Positions 39,801-48,917 of a DNA stretch of 52,500 bases are shown in pieces (positions within the stretch are counted from its first letter, which is position 1; each line of letters opens with the position of its first letter). Below the pieces are notes generated by a model that saw nothing but the letters and a program-made list of their open reading frames with translations, was not told where the DNA came from and made no database searches. The position numbers and the translations under genes are program-made. The stretch spans positions 20,676,676-20,729,175 of the forward strand of contig NC_135550.1 of NCBI RefSeq assembly GCF_964340395.1, given 5' to 3'. Origin of the DNA: Glandiceps talaboti. Lineage: Eukaryota; Hemichordata; Enteropneusta; Spengelidae.

Positions 39801-41174
39801 TTTTAAATATCTACAACTACATACGGTCCATTGTCTCTTCCATATCTTCACTGTCCTCCACATCAATACGAACTCTCTCCCTGCCTACTCCAGATGTCTG
39901 CATGATTAAAGAATAGAAAGAAATGACAATATACAGGTCCAAAAAAGTAAAACACAATCATAACAACAATGGACATTTCTAAAATTACATTCATTCTCTT
40001 TCTTGACAAAAATCCCCAGGTTAGTGAAAGGAATAGGTGTAAAGATTAAAGTGGTCAAATATCAACCTTTTTTTACTATTAAAACAATTAAAATAATTAC
40101 ATTTTGTAAAATAACAAAGAAATAAACATAATACCGTATGTACATGTATTCATCTTACTCATAAAACAACTGGCCATGAGACATAGTCTGTACTATCATC
40201 ATAGTAAAGTAAATTTGTAACTAAATTAAAGTTATTTTAATTGTTTGTTGAAACACACAATGTTCTGTTCATAAATAACACGTCCCACTTAATAATTATA
40301 GAAATCACCCAATTGTTCAAAAGGAGCATGATATTTTTAGGACAACTCCATAGTGAATGTGCTATGCAGTTACAGTTGATAGGTATTCACACCTTTTGGC
40401 TAGTTCGTTGACTTTTGAATTTTGACCTCTTTACAGGGACATCATCACTTGGAATTCCTGACGGCAGCAGTCCTGTGTGAAAGAAAAATATCTCTATGAT
40501 GTTTTATAAGTGCAAAAAGTGTGATTATCTCAAATTGAGTTTCAATCATAATTGGTGCATTTTTCAATACATTTTCAATAACTTGCTGAATTTTTCTTTA
40601 CACTTGAATATTACTGAAAGCTTGAAAAAACAACTATGTAAGATATTTCAATTTGTATGTGTTTGTGTTTTTGTGTGTCTGTCTGTGTGTTTGTGTGTTA
40701 CAGTCACCGAGTGACCACATATTTTATTATGCAAAGATCAAAATGTCCCCTTTTAGTTGTTAATTTCTAGTTTATCATGAAAACAGTAATTTTTCATTTG
40801 TTTACATTCACTAATTTGTGATATTATTAATTTATTACCAAAATTAATAAATGGTGAAATGTTGGAATTTAAAATCTTGTCCATAAAGTTTACCTTGTAA
40901 TATCATATGTGTTTTATTTGCTGATATCAATGAATTTGTTTTACTTTATGCGCTGCTAACAACTTGTACAAACTGTCAAACATCAGATATTATTACCTCC
41001 CAGAGTGACAACATCTCTCTTCACTGGAGACACATGACTCTCATCACCACTTGCTTTTCTCTTATCACCTTTCTTCACTAGCTTCACAGCAGACTCAGCC
41101 TTCTGCGCCAAGAATTCCTCCTGATACCGCAAAAGATCGTCCTCAGTTTCACCGGCTTTCGGTCGTCTGATCAT
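20259..41174 (-). CDS. RPAP1: RNA polymerase II-associated protein 1 (RPAP1), complete, 27 coding exons
   Basis: Exons in transcript order: 40997-41174, 40393-40472, 39825-39897, 39348-39388, 38681-38776, 37891-38101, 37259-37438, 36644-36796, 36057-36283, 35684-35785, 34946-35113, 34622-34768, 34028-34232, 33713-33813, 32993-33351, 32485-32695, 32068-32177, 31428-31626, 30961-31110, 30375-30517, 29906-30121, 28960-29085, 27841-28004, 25634-25766, 24407-24572, 22197-22433, 20259-20384. They total 4,302 nt in consistent phase: 1,433 residues, against about 1,390 in human. The protein opens MIRRPKAGETEDDLL, close to human MLSRPKPGESEVDLL. Other landmarks are GLHHHGEDPE, LRYILEVCRPAP, RELYPVLM, LPSIRACY, PMDWTFLPLLQLY, KITRLMCVFL, AVSFGDPIFASFLLLPLQ and SPILYLIAVHHVNGFLF. 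RPAP1 binds Pol II and promotes its assembly and its association with Mediator; much of the chain is predicted helical-repeat. Several donors are non-optimal (GTGTG at exons 2, 9 and 16; GTCAGT at exon 6). Exon 16 must use the GTGTGTGTTC donor, because the next exon continues SQQ-PSYS as in human SQQPS. Confidence 0.97.
20874..21280. mobile_element. 407-bp terminal-inverted-repeat element with repeated ACTTGTCC/GGACAAGT words
   Basis: The ends are inverted copies CAGGGCTCGAAATA (20874-20887) and TATTTCAAGCCCTG (21267-21280), with one mismatch. Inside, the ACTTGTCC and GGACAAGT words recur on both strands, including the palindrome ACTTGTCCCGGACAAGT near the left end and GACTTGTCCAGCGGGT near the right end. 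No transposase frame. Flanks share only an imperfect GATA-like word, so the target duplication is decayed or short. Probably a non-autonomous DNA transposon; superfamily not assigned. Confidence 0.65.
21644..22170 (+). mobile_element. 5'-truncated LINE (non-LTR retrotransposon) 3' end
   Basis: The insertion carries the last part of a reverse-transcriptase ORF, open from the left boundary to a stop at 22062-22064. It includes a zinc-binding knuckle of the form C-X2-C-X8-H-X4-C (CTFCMNEVESYEHLFSAC), usual at the C-terminus of L1-like and related ORF2 proteins, followed by SLWRNLLLYW. A short 3'UTR and an A-run (22160-22170) follow. A perfect 14-bp direct repeat ATCAATGTTCTCAT flanks it (21630-21643 and 22171-22184), so both boundaries are readable. 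Only the tail is present, so it cannot move by itself. It is antisense to RPAP1 and ends just inside intron 26. Confidence 0.88.
22434..24406 (-). other. RPAP1 intron 25 with decayed tandem array
   Basis: 1,973-bp intron. About 22500-23940 is a diverged repeat array (annotated separately). The part next to exon 25 has an 11-C homopolymer tract at about 24294-24303. No gene seen. Confidence 0.8.
22500..23940. repeat. Degenerate tandem repeat array
   Basis: A phrase of the form GATACCA-TTTCACAATTGATAACAAATGAAATGATAGACACTTTGATAATC, much diverged, recurs at about 22790, 23220, 23450, 23560, 23725 and 23835. Between copies a second phrase recurs (CACTGTTTAT, then GGCCAGTGGC, then GGAATAAA). Spacing is irregular, about 100-240 bp. 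It looks like an old minisatellite/satellite block or nested copies of one short element. Alignment would be needed to define the unit. Confidence 0.6.
24775..25072. mobile_element. 298-bp foldback MITE with 10-bp target duplication (Mutator-like)
   Basis: Two arms of 135 bp (24775-24909 and 24938-25072) are near-complete reverse complements around a 28-nt loop. The ends are ACAGGCACTTGT and ACAAGTGCCTGT. The perfect direct repeat GATAGGACCC flanks it (24765-24774 and 25073-25082). A 9-11 bp target duplication with very long inverted repeats is the usual pattern of Mutator-like elements. Intact duplications and few arm mismatches suggest a young insertion. No coding capacity. It lies in RPAP1 intron 24. 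Confidence 0.85.
25767..27840 (-). other. RPAP1 intron 23
   Basis: 2,074-bp intron. Apart from a diverged direct duplication at about 27480-27685, it is AT-rich with no supported genes. Confidence 0.8.
27480..27685. repeat. Diverged direct duplication, period about 128 bp
   Basis: The block around CACCAGACATAATA, TCAAGGTCATAAATACTGTG and CCTTAGTTTTG (about 27489-27555) recurs at about 27617-27680 as CACCGGACCTAATA, TCAAGGTCAAAAATACTGTG and CCTTAGTTTTG, with substitutions and a short deletion. Function unknown. Confidence 0.7.
28005..28959 (-). other. RPAP1 intron 22
   Basis: 955-bp intron with no recognisable feature. A (CAA/CAG)-like stretch at about 28660 gives a short glutamine-rich frame that I do not regard as coding. 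Confidence 0.8.
29086..29905 (-). other. RPAP1 intron 21
   Basis: 820-bp intron; nothing recognisable beyond splice sites. Confidence 0.8.
30307..30349 (-). repeat. Diverged copy of the RPAP1 exon 20 tail and donor
   Basis: Just downstream of exon 20 (in transcript sense) lies a second, degraded copy of its last bases. Both copies share TGTACTTACACTAA at one side and AGTTGACA-CAAATCATGGGC at the other (30366-30422 is the real copy); the pseudo-copy lacks about 14 nt between. The GTGTAAGTAC donor is retained. Confidence 0.7.
30615..30814. repeat. 200-bp (CA)n compound microsatellite
   Basis: Interrupted CA repeats with ATGCATGCA and CGCACGCA variants (30615-30726), followed by an uninterrupted CA run of about 86 bp. 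It lies in RPAP1 intron 19. The long histidine/threonine and cysteine/valine frames across it are artefacts of the repeat. Confidence 0.97.
33525..33772 (-). repeat. 124-bp tandem duplication of the RPAP1 exon 14 tail, donor and adjoining intron
   Basis: Two copies, about 33525-33648 and 33649-33772, differ at only a handful of positions. Each contains the last about 60 nt of exon 14 coding sequence (peptide core MKLVRVLCMAGRN), the GTAAGTTG donor and about 60 bp of intron. Only the right copy joins the rest of exon 14 (to 33813). Reading from exon 14 through its real donor meets an in-frame stop at once (GTA AGT TGA), so use of the decoy donor would not yield full-length protein. Confidence 0.9.
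33814..34027 (-). other. RPAP1 intron 13
   Basis: 214-bp intron between exons 13 and 14 with GTAAGT donor and TGTAG acceptor. No features. Confidence 0.8.
35684..36283 (-). CDS. RPAP1: RPAP1 exons 9-10: RPAP1_C domain
   Basis: Exon 9 (36057-36283) and exon 10 (35684-35785) encode about residues 338-447. Visible landmarks are KDWVNM, MEWMHDVP, QARFDLQGQVIG, GLHHHGEDPE, then APGYTLEELFHLCRST and NQRVISLQTLAKII. This is the most conserved block of RPAP1 proteins (human [29 protein letters not shown]). The 298-bp intron between them contains a perfect 20-bp tandem duplication at 35984-36023. Confidence 0.95.
35984..36023. repeat. 20-bp perfect tandem duplication
   Basis: AGAGCTACCAGGTCCTCATG occurs twice in succession inside RPAP1 intron 9, 34 bp from the exon 9 donor. 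Recent local duplication. Confidence 0.9.
37259..37438 (-). CDS. RPAP1: RPAP1 exon 7: RPAP1_N domain
   Basis: Encodes about residues 227-287. The segment QEAKKIHQENLSKLSELSEE, followed by EILAEQEKL, matches the conserved N-terminal helical motif of the family (human QEAQTIHEENIARL, EEILQEQQRLL). It is preceded by a glycine/serine-rich linker. The next exon opens DPKVVQFIRSR, matching human DPSLVAFLRSH, and so completes the domain across the intron. Confidence 0.95.
38598..38668 (-). other. 71-nt intronic stem-loop next to RPAP1 exon 5 donor
   Basis: A perfect 15-bp outer stem (ATATCAACCTTTCCA at 38598-38612 with its complement at 38654-38668) encloses an asymmetric internal loop and a second short stem (ATCCAT with ATGGAT). 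It begins 12 nt inside intron 5. It could be a splicing-relevant hairpin, a precursor-like fold or a small foldback repeat. The asymmetric loop argues against a typical microRNA precursor. Confidence 0.5.
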
Positions 41175-42266
41175 GTTGTTTTGATTATGCTTAGTAGCTT
41201 GATGAAGGGGTTATCCTGCGTTCATATGCTTCCGTGCTTCAGCAGCTATTATCGCTCCTAGTATGAATAAAATTACTCTGGATTATTTACCAATCGTTGT
41301 TTCATACTATTGAATACAGTCTTAATTAAAACATTATCGTCCTTTAGTGAGAAGTAACGAAATTACCAAAATCTGACGACCCTTGCGTTTCTCATGGGCG
41401 CAGCCATTTTGCACTGTTTTTGTATTACCCACTCGCAGAGGGCGCTGGTTATGCGTGAACCACTGCGCAGACGCTGCTAAAATTGCTTAGCAACAAGAAC
41501 GCAGACTAGCGAGCTGTAGCTAACGATATACTTATAGTGAAAAGTCATCCTTCGCAGGTAAATATTCGGATATTTTTCAATTTTGAGTTTTTGTTGTAAC
41601 AGTTCAATGACATTTCTATATTTTCATAGCTTCATTGCGCTAGATATACATAGAAAACGGCAAGAGAATTACATACATCCAAAAGTACACAGTTGCTCCA
41701 TACTCCAACGTTGGTCACTGCAAGATGTCTAACTTCATGTCGCCCTGAACGTACAGTATTTCGGAACATGTATGTCCCGGTAGATATTATCAGAGTAAAG
41801 AAGATATTCATTAAAGTTATATATTTTATCATGAATTGTGTCTCATATGTCAGTAGAATTGACAGACCGTTCTAGCCACAATTTGATCTTCCTCACCGTG
41901 GATCACGACCATGTCAATGCATACGTGCACGTCAACCATTATTAGTATAACTCGTTCAAAAATACCAAGGTCATAAGTGTTAATGTTACGTAATTTATGT
42001 TTAGCATGGTCACAGTCCCTGTACATGTCAAAGAGGGACTGTGCCATGGTTCACATTTGTTGGACCTTTCTCAAATAACCTTGTGTTGGTTGTCTGAAGT
42101 CTGAAGACCAAAGAAGTACGTGTATGCAAAAATTCCACTCACATTATACACTCACATTGTAGATAGTCCTAGACTCTAAAACTGTACGAAATGCTTCTGC
42201 ATACTGTTTTGTTCACGTTTGTGATTCAGCATTAATCATAAATCCATGTATCATTTTGGTTTTTAG
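41175..42266. promoter_or_regulatory. Bidirectional RPAP1 / DRC5 promoter region with RFX X-box
   Basis: The RPAP1 start codon (41174, minus) and DRC5 (plus) face away from each other across this CpG-richer stretch. Visible elements: GCAGCCATTTTGC at 41400-41412, a YY1-type site; TGCGCAGACGC at 41464-41474, NRF1-half-site-like; and ATTGCTTAGCAAC at 41482-41494, where TTGCT-T-AGCAA is palindromic and resembles an RFX X-box. A probable non-coding DRC5 leader exon ends at the donor GCAG|GTAAAT (41557/41558), with the acceptor TTTTTAG at 42266. Motif calls are by eye. Confidence 0.65.
41482..41494 (+). promoter_or_regulatory. RFX X-box-like site
   Basis: ATTGCTTAGCAAC has two inverted half sites (TTGCT and AGCAA) around one base, close to the RFX consensus GTTGCC-N-GGCAAC. 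It is about 60-75 bp before the predicted DRC5 leader donor, the usual position for X-boxes of motile-cilium genes. Confidence 0.6.
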
Positions 42267-42275
42267 ACTATCAAG

Positions 42276-45015
42276 ATGACAGAACCTCCTCTGACAGAAC
42301 AGAACGGCACTGAACAGAATGGAGAGAAGAATGAAGATGACAGAGGAAGCATTAAAAGTCAAAGCAGTCAGAAGGGAAAGAAGATTCCATCCCCTGTACC
42401 TAGTACAAAAGATGATGCAGCAGCTGATGCCAGGAATATGAGAAGAATTATAGCAGAAGATCCTGACTGGTCATTGGCTACTGTACCACTATTATCAGAG
42501 TTGTGTGTCACACATATTGTTGGAGAATTCCAAGGTATGTAGTGAAAACCTGAATGGGCTGACAGTGAGGTGTGTAAGCAGTAACCCATAGACCTCTTAT
42601 AAAAGCAGTAGGGAAGCATTGAATTTGATCATTACTAACATAATGAATTATTTGTTATTTTGAACCACATCCATTATTATCAGTATGACAGGGTCTACTC
42701 TATACATAAATACTCATTATTGCTGTTACTTTATTATAAAAGACTTCATGCATTGTGATAATTTTCATGATAACGATTTTAATGTAATTTATTGGTAATG
42801 TCTTTGCATTTGTTACAGCCATTATGGCATGTGTTTGAGTGCAAATGATTGGACCGATTGCTTTGATTGTTTTGATGTCTCTTGGTGGACAATTGAATAA
42901 GACTAAGTGACTTATACTCCAAAAGTAAAAGTAGATAATCTGATTGATTTCTAAGTTATTTGTATAAATGAATGACAAATTACAAGAGATTTCAGTTATA
43001 TGAGTTGTGCATGCAATAGCCAATTTTTGTATGTATTGACTATTGACTATAAGTCTTGTCTTCTCTATCTAGATCATCCCAAGCTAGATGAACTTCTACC
43101 AAAATACAAAACTAAAGTGCTGGAAAAGATCTCTACAGACATCCCACTCAAAGTAGTCGCCCACCTTGTATCCGATGAAGGCTACTGGAAAAGAAGATGC
43201 AAGGCACGTTGGGAGATCTGTGATGTTTCTAAATATGGAGGAAGTTGGAAACGTATGTTCTTTGAGCGTCACTTGGAGACCATTGTTGAACATTTTGTTC
43301 CTGAAACTACAGATCCAGCTGAAGTGGAAGAGTTATTACCATTAGCGGCACCATACATTAAAAAACTAAATATCAGGCAACTATTACCACCAGTGAAGGA
43401 GGAACAGATGAGGCCCTTAGATGATATGTCAGATGCGGGTAGTGAGTCAGGAGATAACTTACCAAGTATCGATCATTTTGAATTTAGTCAGATCGTAGAG
43501 AAACTGCCACACATCGAAGAATTCCATGTCACGTATGGAGTCAGAGACTGTGGCATGAACTTTGAATGGAATCTGTTTCAATTCACAAACCGAGACTGTC
43601 TCCTGCTCTCCAAATGCATCAAGAAGTGCAACACCCTCAAAGTCTTCAAACTACACAGAAGCAAAGTAGATGATGACAAGGTGAGGGTCCTAATAAGCCA
43701 TATCTTGGATCATCCCTCACTGGAGGAGCTTGATTTGGAACACAATATGATAGGTGATAAAGGTGCCCGTGCCATCGGTAAACTACTCACCAACCACAGT
43801 AAGCTGAAAAAGTTGAATCTATCCAACAACAAGATACGTGCTAGTGGAGCTGGGGCCATAGGTTATGCATTGAAAAAGAATTCCACTCTGAAGTATGTCA
43901 ACCTTAGACTCAACAGACTAGGAGATGAAGGTAAGATTACATACTACATGTATAGTATGATGTATTCATTAGAGGCATTTCTTATAGCAGAGTTTGACAT
44001 ATAATGTTGAAGTATTTGCCTTAAACACAGACATTAAAGCATAGATGCCATTCATGAATTGGCCTATAACCTTTGAAATGTAATAGTGAGAAATGCACGT
44101 CTTATTTGCAATCTCAGGATAATAAAGTCTAATGGGGTGAAGTTGACAAGTCTTAATCTTGACATGACATTTTCACTATTTCAGTGATAAGCATTTTTCT
44201 GAAAGGTAGTAGTGAGCATTACTAAGGCATAGTTGTTTATGTGGAAATTAAAAGAAGGGACTTTATCTTCTGTTGCCCTTATGCTTTAATCATGTTCGTA
44301 TTGTAGTTTACTATTAAAATGTTTGTGATTGTAGTTTAATTAAGGTGATACACTGATAGGTACTAGAATATTGAATAGAAAAGACAGAAATTCAGTGAGA
44401 CAGTACCAATAGTTGTGTACTTTGACATCACACACTGCTATGTTTTCTCTTCACATCAACAGGTGGACAAGCTGTAGCCAGGGCATTGCTGCAAAACTCT
44501 ACATTGGAGGAAATTGATATGGGTAGTAATGATATGACTGAACCAACAGCTGCTGTCTTATCTCAGGTTGTCGTCCAAAATACTACCTTGAAGAAAATTA
44601 ATCTCGCATGTAACAGGCTAGGACCAGTGAGTAATAGTTTGACTTCTTTCCTATGCATTGATTATTATGCCACAAGCATGGAAAAGTCCTAATGAATACA
44701 TTTGTCTCATCATAAATGTCAAATTTCATAGGGAAGGACGCCCTCTCACACGTTTAATGTGTATTCTTTCGTTTTTCCATATCCCCCAGCACAGTGATAA
44801 TACTAACATCCATCACATTTTCACAGGATGGTGGCAAACAGTTACAGGAAGGAATGGAAGAAAATGACACTATTGTGGAAATGGATCTGAGACTAACAGA
44901 AGCAGGACAAGAAAGTGAATATTGCATTAACCAAATACTAAAGAAGAACCAAGAAAGGGAACGAGAGCTCAGACTGGAAAAAGAAAAGAAGGAGAAAGAA
45001 GAGAAAAACATTTAA
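42276..45015 (+). CDS. TCTE1: Dynein regulatory complex subunit 5 (DRC5/TCTE1), complete, 4 coding exons
   Basis: Coding exons 42276-42534, 43073-43930, 44463-44626 and 44827-45015 total 1,470 nt (489 residues plus stop). Phases agree and all sites are GT-AG. The ATG follows the acceptor at 42266 by nine bases and precedes an acidic, serine-rich leader of about 50 residues. Landmarks: MRRIIAEDPDWSLATVPLL (about 56-74; human MRRIIAEDPEWSLAIVPLL), GGSWKRMFFERHLE (142-155), DCGMNFEWNLF (245-255) and SKVDDDK. From about 271 there are ribonuclease-inhibitor-type leucine-rich repeats (LEELDLEHNMIGDKGA, LKKLNLSNNKI, LKYVNLRLN, LEEIDMGSN, LKKINLACN). A charged helical tail ends the protein. The protein is a nexin-dynein regulatory complex subunit in motile cilia and flagella, needed for beat control. 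Human length is about 500, so this looks full-length. Confidence 0.97.
42535..43072 (+). other. DRC5 intron after first coding exon
   Basis: 538-bp GT-AG intron (GTATGT donor, TATCTAG acceptor), AT-rich, no other feature seen. Confidence 0.85.
43931..44462 (+). other. DRC5 intron after second coding exon
   Basis: 532-bp intron (GTAAGATT donor, CATCAACAG acceptor) splitting a glycine codon of an LRR (DEG-GQA, as in human DEGGQALA). No other feature. Confidence 0.88.
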
Positions 45016-45439
45016 AAAGGAACAATTAACAAAGTTTGCCGAAATATCTCTCTGAAAAATATTTCAGGCTTTGATTCATCAGTGTACAGTATATGTGCAT
45101 ACTATACCATGATGAACTGATTTTGTGTCCCTGTTTTTATTTGTCCCCTTCATTGTGTACAGACTTCTAGCATTCCAAATCAAGAACTACTTTATATTCA
45201 TCCATGTTTTCATTATTTAGAAAAGAAAATATATACCCTATTTACAGTAGATGTAGCCATGAATATTACATTATTATTTTCAGCACAAAACTAACATAGC
45301 TTTCCAAAGGCAAATACGAGTCCCTGGATGTTGGCAAATTACTGTAAATTTAATCTTAGCTAAAAAAAGAAAAAAGACAAAAGCAAATCTTTATTTTGTA
45401 TTTTCCCATTTCTCTGTAAGATTTTCTGATGTACATTAT

Positions 45440-45445
45440 AATAAA
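45440..45445 (+). terminator. DRC5 polyadenylation signal AATAAA
   Basis: A canonical AATAAA about 425 nt after the DRC5 stop, followed within 20-60 nt by T/TG-rich sequence. It is the first clear signal after the stop, so the 3'UTR is probably about 440-460 nt. Confidence 0.7.
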
Positions 45446-47500
45446 CTTTGTTTATCATGATTAGGCTGTATTTTCATTGCATTTGTTCAGTATAATGTGT
45501 CCTTGTCACAGTAATGAAATAATAGCTACTGTCTTGTAACTTGAGTGACTCAGCTTGTTGAATTATACACACCCAATTTGAAATTCCCCTGTGGCCACTC
45601 ATTTCAACTCATTGTTATCTGACATGACTTAAACAATATTGTCCATATATGGTTTGATGAATCTCAGGTGTGTGTATAATATTTCTGAGAATACTGGTAT
45701 GGAGGTAAGAATGAAGTGGGACATAGAACATGTCAATCAATTTGTATATATTTTTTCTATCTGGCTGTTTCACTGTGTGCATGTCTCTTGATCTCTCTCG
45801 ATCAATCGATCAATGCATCAATGCACGTACAGCCTGACAAATACGGTGTTGTTTTTATGCGTCAAAGAACCCCTGTAGCATTTTGACTTCGTGTTTACAT
45901 GTACATAGACCCTCTACTGTTGGTGAAGGGTCTATGGTGTTTACCAAGGCATATATTACCTTATTGTCATTTCTTATTGACATCAATGTACATAATATTT
46001 TCTTTTCTTTTTCTTTAAAAAATCACAAGAGAAACCATTCTGATATTTTGTCTTCCCCACACATTTCACACCTTTATGTCTAAAAGTATTGTTATTTCAA
46101 CTGTTACCTTGATTGACGTCTGATGACCCAAGATAACATTTACAAATTAATGTAGACAGGTAAACGTGAGCAAGTAGTGAAAGTGAATTTCATTAGTCTA
46201 CAATCTAACTAACTTTGGATTTAGGAGAGAATGTCAGCCTTTCTTTGACCTTGTATAATATTGTACAGTAGTATCACACATCGATATAAAACCTGGCTTT
46301 TGTATGATTTAATGATATATTAGTATCGCACGTCAATAAAATAACCCTTAATGCTACATTAGTCTCTCGTAGCGTGAACAGAGTAAACAACGTAGTGAAA
46401 ATATATCTGCATGTCTGTTAGCTTCATGGGAACAAATGTATTCGTTATGTTCTCAAAATGTATACATTTCACGCAAAATCCACATGTTTTTAAACGCAAT
46501 TTGTGTCAAAATCTTGTCTTATACCCAAACCTAGGACGTGAATAGAACGAATACCCTCACTTGACCCCAGGGCCCATCAATTTCCCCAATGCATGTACAC
46601 ACCATAAATATTGAACCTCTAGAGACGTATTTTATGCATGCATTTTACACAACTGAACCAGGTATAGTTTTATCGAGGGACCTGTAATGGAAATCCTATG
46701 TCGCTCCTAAGTATTAGCAAACCTCGTATTTTTTTTTCAAGAAGCAGTGCTTATAAATCCAACGTGTAAATAGAGGACAAACAGTGTAAATAATTAATTT
46801 GACGTCATGTCAGATTACAAATGATCGGGAAATTCAAGAAACACATACATCTCCGTCGTACCTATATTATCACGATGTCTTCTGAAAATATACGGTGGCC
46901 CACTTCAACAGAATTAATAGAGTATTCATGATGTATTTGTACGTGGAGATCGATTCTTGTTCATTATCCATTCATTACGATTCCAGGCATAAAGTGGTTT
47001 TCAACAACTCTTTAGGTATGTTGTCAATATTAGGCAAGGCCATTGTCAATTAAATTCATCATTTATATTTGCAGAGCTGTAAGGCCATAAATTCTATGCT
47101 CCAATTCATCCTTGTTCCTTGGCAATTCAAATGAAAGATTTCAGAATTTTAATGAAAGAATACATCCTATAACTTTTTATCGTGACGCTTTGTTTCTGGA
47201 GGCGAGCGAAGCGTCTCACAATTTTAGAAAATGTAAATCGTATATTTGTAGTTCCTGGCGAATATTGTTTTTGTTTTACCCATTTGTTCTTTTGTGACAC
47301 CTTAATCATCTCTATGTGTTTTTCAATTACTCTCTGGAGACGAGAAGATTTGGAATCCGAAATCAGCGCTTGCGCATAGGACAGACCAGTCTCTTGGATT
47401 ATGCATCGTCATCATTCACCATCAATTAATTAGGTCCAAACGTCATCAGCTGTTTGTATTCTCGTTCATCACCTGCGTAAATTTACAAAATGATGACAAG
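45446..47500. other. Intergenic sequence downstream of DRC5
   Basis: No supported gene. CpG frequency rises from about 46.2 kb onwards. A 9-bp inverted repeat around TAGACCCT/AGGGTCTA occurs at about 45906-45934, and a GATCAATC/GATCAATG cluster at about 45798-45820. Confidence 0.7.
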
Positions 47501-47540
47501 ATGATGACAGTGCTGTTGACAAAAAATACTGCGCTCGCGG

Positions 47541-47783
47541 TTTTTATATCCGAAGTTATAACCTCGGCTGTGTTAGATTTACTCTGACGAAGTGACAGCG
47601 AATGCTTCATGTTTATGTTTCCTTCCACGACTGATCAATATTTCTTAGCAGTTCAGGAAATCACGATGTTACTTGTTCTATCATTGGGAATGACATCACG
47701 TGCGGTAGATCTTTGTAGGCCTTACTATCACCATGAAATACAAAGTAATTATAGATCGGTGAAAGAAAATCATTTTTCAAAAG
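47541..47783 (+). CDS. Weak candidate promoter and first exon, unknown product
   Basis: A TTTTTATATCC box at 47541 precedes an ATG at 47609 that opens a frame running to a possible donor AAAG|GTATC at 47783/47784 (58 codons, phase 1). An internal Met starts MLLVLSLGMTSRAVDLC, which resembles a very short signal peptide. I recognise no family. The frame may be chance: it is short, and no downstream exon is identified in the window. Confidence 0.15.
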
Positions 47784-48301
47784 GTATCACAATTTTCAAA
47801 GTATACACTGAAGAGCTATACTATCGATAACTAACGCAGTCCTGCATATCACATTTCTCTATTCAATATTTAACTACTTCAATTTCACAAAACCCGAATG
47901 TAACATAATATTTCGAAACGGAACTTCAATACAACATTAAGAATTGATATGAGTAAAACAAAACAAAAAAGGCTGTCACCAAGTGACCCATAATATACTA
48001 TACAGTTTTCCTCACTAATGCTCGTCTAAGTACATACCACTTGCAAAATGGCTGGCCTTGTGATACCCTTATTGCGATGGTCGCTGACAAGGCAAAGTGT
48101 TAATTGGAATTGAGTAGTAATGAATAATCCATTTCACGAAACGTGGTGTATCCATCATGAATTTGTTTTCATCAAATCATCTCACTGTCCCTCAACAATT
48201 ACTTTTGAATGATGTATGTTATTACATTTTGTATGTAAGTGAACTGGTGTGAACTTACAAAAAATTCAGTTACATGTACAATCATAATATACAGGCCTAC
48301 A

Positions 48302-48305
<4 letters not shown>

Positions 48306-48374
<69 letters not shown>
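48306..48374. repeat. (TG)n microsatellite
   Basis: About 34 uninterrupted TG dinucleotides in the intergenic region. Confidence 0.97.
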
Positions 48375-48377
<3 letters not shown>

Positions 48378-48818
48378 GTATATATAGTTAATAGTGACAT
48401 AGAATGTTGTAAGAACCTTTCAAAATTCCCTGTTTTGGCCTTCTATAGCTGCTGGCTATAACACTAGGAGTCCATACTTAATACCCATTTGCAAGTCGGC
48501 CCAACATTAAACTTGTCACTGTACAATCGTATTCCCATTGTGACAATGATTTATCGAAATTCGTTAAACTTTATTAACTAATTTTTTATGAAAAGCTAGT
48601 ACAAACACACTGTAATATTACATTTTGCTATGTCATTTCTATAAAGAATACATAAAGATAAATCACATAACTATTTAGCCATCAACTTTTCAACGTTTTA
48701 GCTTTTCGCAATGAATTTTAAAATTCAGAGCATTAATTAATAGGGTACCCCATTAAAACCACACTGTCATGGAAATAAATAAATTATAGGAATTGTTTAA
48801 TAATGAGGCATACATGCA

Positions 48819-48882
<64 letters not shown>

Positions 48883-48917
48883 CATTCATTCATTCATTCA
48901 TTCACTCACTCATTCAG
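48819..48917. repeat. (GATT)n joined to (ATTC)n microsatellite
   Basis: About 16 GATT units (48819-48882) switch without a spacer to about 9 ATTC-type units, ending with ACTC variants. Confidence 0.95.
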
